This document shows, one piece after another, positions 13,304-14,615 of a DNA stretch of 14,615 bases; within the stretch, counting starts at the first letter, position 1, and every line of letters begins with the position of its first letter. Origin of the DNA: JAHFLF01 sp964560145 (GTDB taxonomy: Bacteria; Patescibacteriota; Minisyncoccia; UBA6257; 1-14-0-10-44-23); assembly GCA_964560145.1 (NCBI GenBank), contig CAZLKS010000018.1, forward strand, positions 1-14,615, read 5' to 3'. The notes beneath the pieces were generated by a model. It was not told the DNA's origin. It saw only the letters and a list, made by a program, of their open reading frames with translations, and did no database searches. The position numbers and the translations under genes were made by a program.

Positions 13304-13404
13304 ATTTTGTCCGCCAAAGGCGTCGCAAAATCGAGCGCCCTGCGTAGCTCGTAAGAGCGAAGTAGGGAACACTCAATTTTGTAGCTGCCTGTGGCAGACA
13401 AAAT
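13304..13404 (-). repeat. Two inverted copies of a palindromic repeat forming an extra arm in rnpB
   Basis: Copy B (13304-13335) and the reverse complement of copy A (13372-13404) are near-identical: both start ATTTTGTC, have a GCC..GGC core and end CAAAAT.GAG. Each copy can also fold alone, with ATTTTG-type arms around a GCC/GGC stem. The 36 bases between them hold a third hairpin, CCCT..GCTC (13338-13350) with GAGC..AGGG (13355-13367). Together they make an arm of about 100 nt between the 5' strand of P4 and the P8-P9 region. Confidence 0.75.
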
Positions 13405-13482
13405 AAGCGGGAGTCCCGATTTTCCTGATTACTTAAGGCTTTTGAGGCCCCATGTAACCTAATCGTCCTGCTACCGTCGTCA

Positions 13483-13512
13483 ACTATAGCACACTAGGAA
13501 AGAGCTTGACAA
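13483..13512 (-). promoter_or_regulatory. Promoter of rnpB
   Basis: On the minus strand there is TTGTCA (complement of 13507-13512), 18 bases, then TATAGT (complement of 13483-13488), with TGC directly before the -10 giving an extended -10 element. The predicted start, about 7 bases downstream, falls at 13476, next to the first base of the P1 helix. This agreement supports both the promoter and the RNA 5' end. Confidence 0.75.
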
Positions 13513-13522
13513 GAGAGTCAAG
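13505..13522. repeat. Inverted repeat overlapping the divergent -35 boxes
   Basis: CTTGAC (13505-13510) and GTCAAG (13517-13522) form a perfect 6-bp inverted repeat around AAGAGA. It places a TTGACA-like -35 on each strand and might also be a binding site for a dimeric regulator. Confidence 0.5.
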
Positions 13523-13534
13523 ACGTGCTAGTGT
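13506..13534 (+). promoter_or_regulatory. Possible divergent promoter toward the secreted-protein gene
   Basis: A consensus TTGACA (13506-13511), 17 bases, a TGC extension and a poor -10 TAGTGT (13529-13534) lie on the plus strand. The start would be near 13541, giving a leader of about 127 nt. The -10 matches only three of six consensus bases, so this is tentative. Confidence 0.35.
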
Positions 13535-13593
13535 ACTAGGACTTCCAGAACCGTTTAAATCAGACCCTGCGGGGCGAGATACGGTGAGAGGAA

Positions 13594-13625
13594 AGCGAGC
13601 GCAGATGTGGATCTACGCGCTCGTT
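13594..13625 (+). other. Strong hairpin in the leader of the secreted-protein gene
   Basis: AGCGAGCGC (13594-13602) pairs with GCGCTCGTT (13617-13625) with one G-T pair. AGAT (13603-13606) pairs with ATCT (13611-13614) inside it around a GTGG loop. It lies 42 bases before the ATG and has no T run after it, so it is not a terminator. It may protect the mRNA 5' end or regulate translation. Confidence 0.5.
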
Positions 13626-13652
13626 CTATGAAATTCGAGAAGATCCAACAAC

Positions 13653-13660
13653 AAGGAGGG
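13653..13660 (+). promoter_or_regulatory. Perfect Shine-Dalgarno site of the secreted-protein gene
   Basis: AAGGAGGG (13653-13660) lies 7 bases before the ATG at 13668. It is the only strong ribosome binding site of this type found before a gene in the window, and it fixes the start of the GC-rich gene. Confidence 0.85.
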
Positions 13661-13667
13661 AGCCGCT

Positions 13668-14537
13668 ATGCGGACCCTGGTCAATTTGTTCAAGCGGATG
13701 GGGGCCCCGCTGTTGGCCCTCCTGGTGGTGTTCGCGATGCTCGGCGGCGCTTCGGCCGAGACGACCAATCCCGACGTGACGTTCACGCACGGCGGCTACT
13801 ACGGACACCCGGTGGGAGTCCGCAAGCTGCGGACCCCGGCGATCGACGGCGACGTGAAGGCGTCGACCGTGACCCCGATCGGCACCGCGTCGACGACGGA
13901 GCCGACCGAGACCGTCCCCGGCCGGTTCAGCATCTACAACGTGGGGACCGGGAGCTTCAGCTGCCTGGTCCGCGTCGTCACCGTCACGGGCGGCACCCGT
14001 GCGTGGCAGGACTTCCGGGTCACGACCGACCCGGGCGACCCCTCCCACTTCACCGTGAACACGTGGGGAACTCGGGCGACGATCCAGCTCTGGGAGGACA
14101 GCAACTCCAACGGCATGATCGACGCTGGCGACAAGCTCCGGCGGCGTGCCATGCTGAACACCTCGAGGCGGTGGGCAGAGCGCCACATGTGGCTCGCCAG
14201 GCAGAAGGACGTCGTCGTCAACGGCACCGGGACGGTGGTCACTCCGCCGCCGGCGACCGGCTACCCGAAGGGGACGGTCGTGTCCGTGAACAAGCGGTCC
14301 GGCTTCACCGTGAGTCGCATCGACTACACGGTCGGGACGACGACGTTGGCATTCAACTACCCCAACGTCCCCGTGGACAGCTGGGCGTACGAGGCCTTCC
14401 CGTCGTGGTACGGCGCGTCGATCAACGTGGCTGTCAAGTTCAACGACAACGGCGTGGCCACGAAGACCGTGACCGCTCCCGCGTCGGCGACCTCGGACGC
14501 CACCGTCACGCAGTACTCGCTGGTCGGAGCCAACTAG
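13668..14537 (+). CDS. Secreted protein of unknown function with an EF-hand-like loop
   Basis: I do not recognise this 289-residue protein as a named family. It has a clear Sec signal peptide: basic start with K9 and R10, a hydrophobic core at about residues 12-25, and a likely cleavage after ASA at residue 30. Residues 144-155 read DSNSNGMIDAGD, a fit to the 12-residue calcium loop of EF-hand and dockerin-like motifs (D, N, N, G, I, D, D at the expected spots). A Pro-rich linker TPPPATGYP (about 192-200) divides a first part from a Thr/Val-rich C-terminal domain that looks beta-stranded. There is no membrane anchor or lipobox. Codons end almost always in G or C, and GC is about two-thirds by eye, against roughly half in the ribosomal genes. 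It may be acquired, or it may belong to another genome joined in error. Confidence 0.8.
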   Translation: MRTLVNLFKRMGAPLLALLVVFAMLGGASAETTNPDVTFTHGGYYGHPVGVRKLRTPAIDGDVKASTVTPIGTASTTEPTETVPGRFSIYNVGTGSFSCLVRVVTVTGGTRAWQDFRVTTDPGDPSHFTVNTWGTRATIQLWEDSNSNGMIDAGDKLRRRAMLNTSRRWAERHMWLARQKDVVVNGTGTVVTPPPATGYPKGTVVSVNKRSGFTVSRIDYTVGTTTLAFNYPNVPVDSWAYEAFPSWYGASINVAVKFNDNGVATKTVTAPASATSDATVTQYSLVGAN

Positions 14538-14547
14538 CAACCCCACC

Positions 14548-14559
14548 GGGCTTCGGCCC
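14548..14559 (+). terminator. GGGC-TTCG-GCCC hairpin after the secreted-protein gene
   Basis: GGGC (14548-14551), a TTCG tetraloop and GCCC (14556-14559) form a very stable short stem 10 bases after the stop codon. There is no T run. Such stems are common transcript ends in GC-rich genomes, so a terminator or 3'-end stabiliser is likely but not certain. Confidence 0.45.
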
Positions 14560-14575
14560 TGCGGGACGCACAAGT

Positions 14576-14602
14576 CCTCATCGCTGCCATGTGGCGATGA
14601 GG
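14576..14602 (+). terminator. Nine-base-pair stem-loop near the window end
   Basis: CCTCATCGC (14576-14584) and GCGATGAGG (14594-14602) are perfectly complementary around a 9-base loop. It follows the TTCG hairpin without a T tract. It may act with it as a transcript end, or may belong to the next element beyond the window. Confidence 0.4.
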
Positions 14603-14615
14603 CAGTCGGGGTGTA

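Larger units (their letters stand above)
12949..13476 (-). ncRNA. rnpB: RNase P RNA, long form with extra arms
   Basis: RNase P RNA is the catalytic RNA that trims tRNA 5' leaders. On the minus strand the conserved P4 helix is clear: AAAUCGGGA (complement of 13414-13422) pairs with UCCCGUUU (complement of 12959-12966) with the universal bulged U, and ACAGAA precedes the 3' strand. P1 forms from GGUAGC (complement of 13470-13475) and GCUACC (complement of 12949-12954). A GAGCCUC/GAGGCUC stem with a GCAA loop (13208-13225) fits a P12-type hairpin, and GGUGCAAGGUC near 13104-13114 matches the P15 region. The length of about 528 nt exceeds the roughly 350-400 nt typical of bacteria. The excess is mainly an inserted arm near the P5 side. 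The ends are set by P1, the promoter and the terminator. Confidence 0.88.

Noticed and set aside
13304..13404. CRISPR array
   Set aside because: Only two copies, inverted, with no regular spacers and no cas genes. They are better explained as a structured arm of rnpB.
13170..13406. Short open frames on both strands between 13170 and 13406
   Set aside because: They fall inside rnpB, whose P1 and P4 helices are well supported, and their products look like no protein.
12949..13476. tmRNA or 6S RNA instead of RNase P RNA
   Set aside because: No tRNA-like end or tag reading frame was found. The P4 helix with bulged U and the ACAGAA motif point specifically to RNase P RNA.
12901..13660. Tandem tRNA genes or an integration site beside rnpB
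   Set aside because: No tRNA cloverleaf, integrase gene or flanking direct repeat was seen around the GC-rich block.
13626..14573. Long minus-strand open frame of 315 codons opposite the secreted-protein gene
   Set aside because: It arises from the GC-rich codon bias of the plus-strand gene. Its product is Arg/Gly/Pro/Val-rich without recognisable domains, while the plus strand has a signal peptide, Shine-Dalgarno site and sensible composition.

Overview
The window looks like a scaffold from a small-genome bacterium of the Candidate Phyla Radiation (Patescibacteria), most likely a Parcubacteria-type lineage. The evidence is an S10/spc ribosomal cluster with no rpmD (L30) between rpsE and rplO, which is a known trait of the group. 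The L3, L5 and L24 proteins are trimmed, and L22, S19 and S5 carry lineage-style tails. Shine-Dalgarno sites are absent from the whole cluster. No database could be searched, so the placement is inference. The 100-base N run in the middle shows this is a scaffold rather than a finished sequence.

Layout. Bases 1-150 hold a strong sigma70-type promoter and a structured leader with a candidate attenuator. Bases 151-10087 are twenty tightly packed plus-strand genes: rplC, rplD, rplW, rplB, rpsS, rplV, rpsC, rplP, rpmC, rpsQ, rplN, rplX, rplE, rpsN, rpsH, rplF, rplR, rpsE, rplO and secY. They build the core of both ribosomal subunits plus the Sec translocon channel. Bases 10118-12889 hold an EamA-type transporter broken by the N gap, then a compact run of pgk, a DEDDh exonuclease gene and an RNase HI gene. 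A two-way terminator separates these from rnpB, the RNase P RNA, which lies on the minus strand at about 12949-13476 and is unusually long. Bases 13541-14615 hold one GC-rich gene for a secreted protein with an EF-hand-like loop. Its composition and perfect Shine-Dalgarno site are unlike everything to its left.

The most notable signals are these. (1) All 24 genes before rnpB have T directly before ATG and none has a convincing Shine-Dalgarno site. (2) The leader before rplC can form a terminator or a competing hairpin. (3) rnpB carries an arm of about 100 nt built from two inverted copies of a 32-33 bp palindromic repeat, plus two palindromes of a second family. (4) There is an abrupt change of composition after the rnpB promoter, which is either horizontal transfer or a misassembly. 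(5) No gene in the window clearly ends in TGA.
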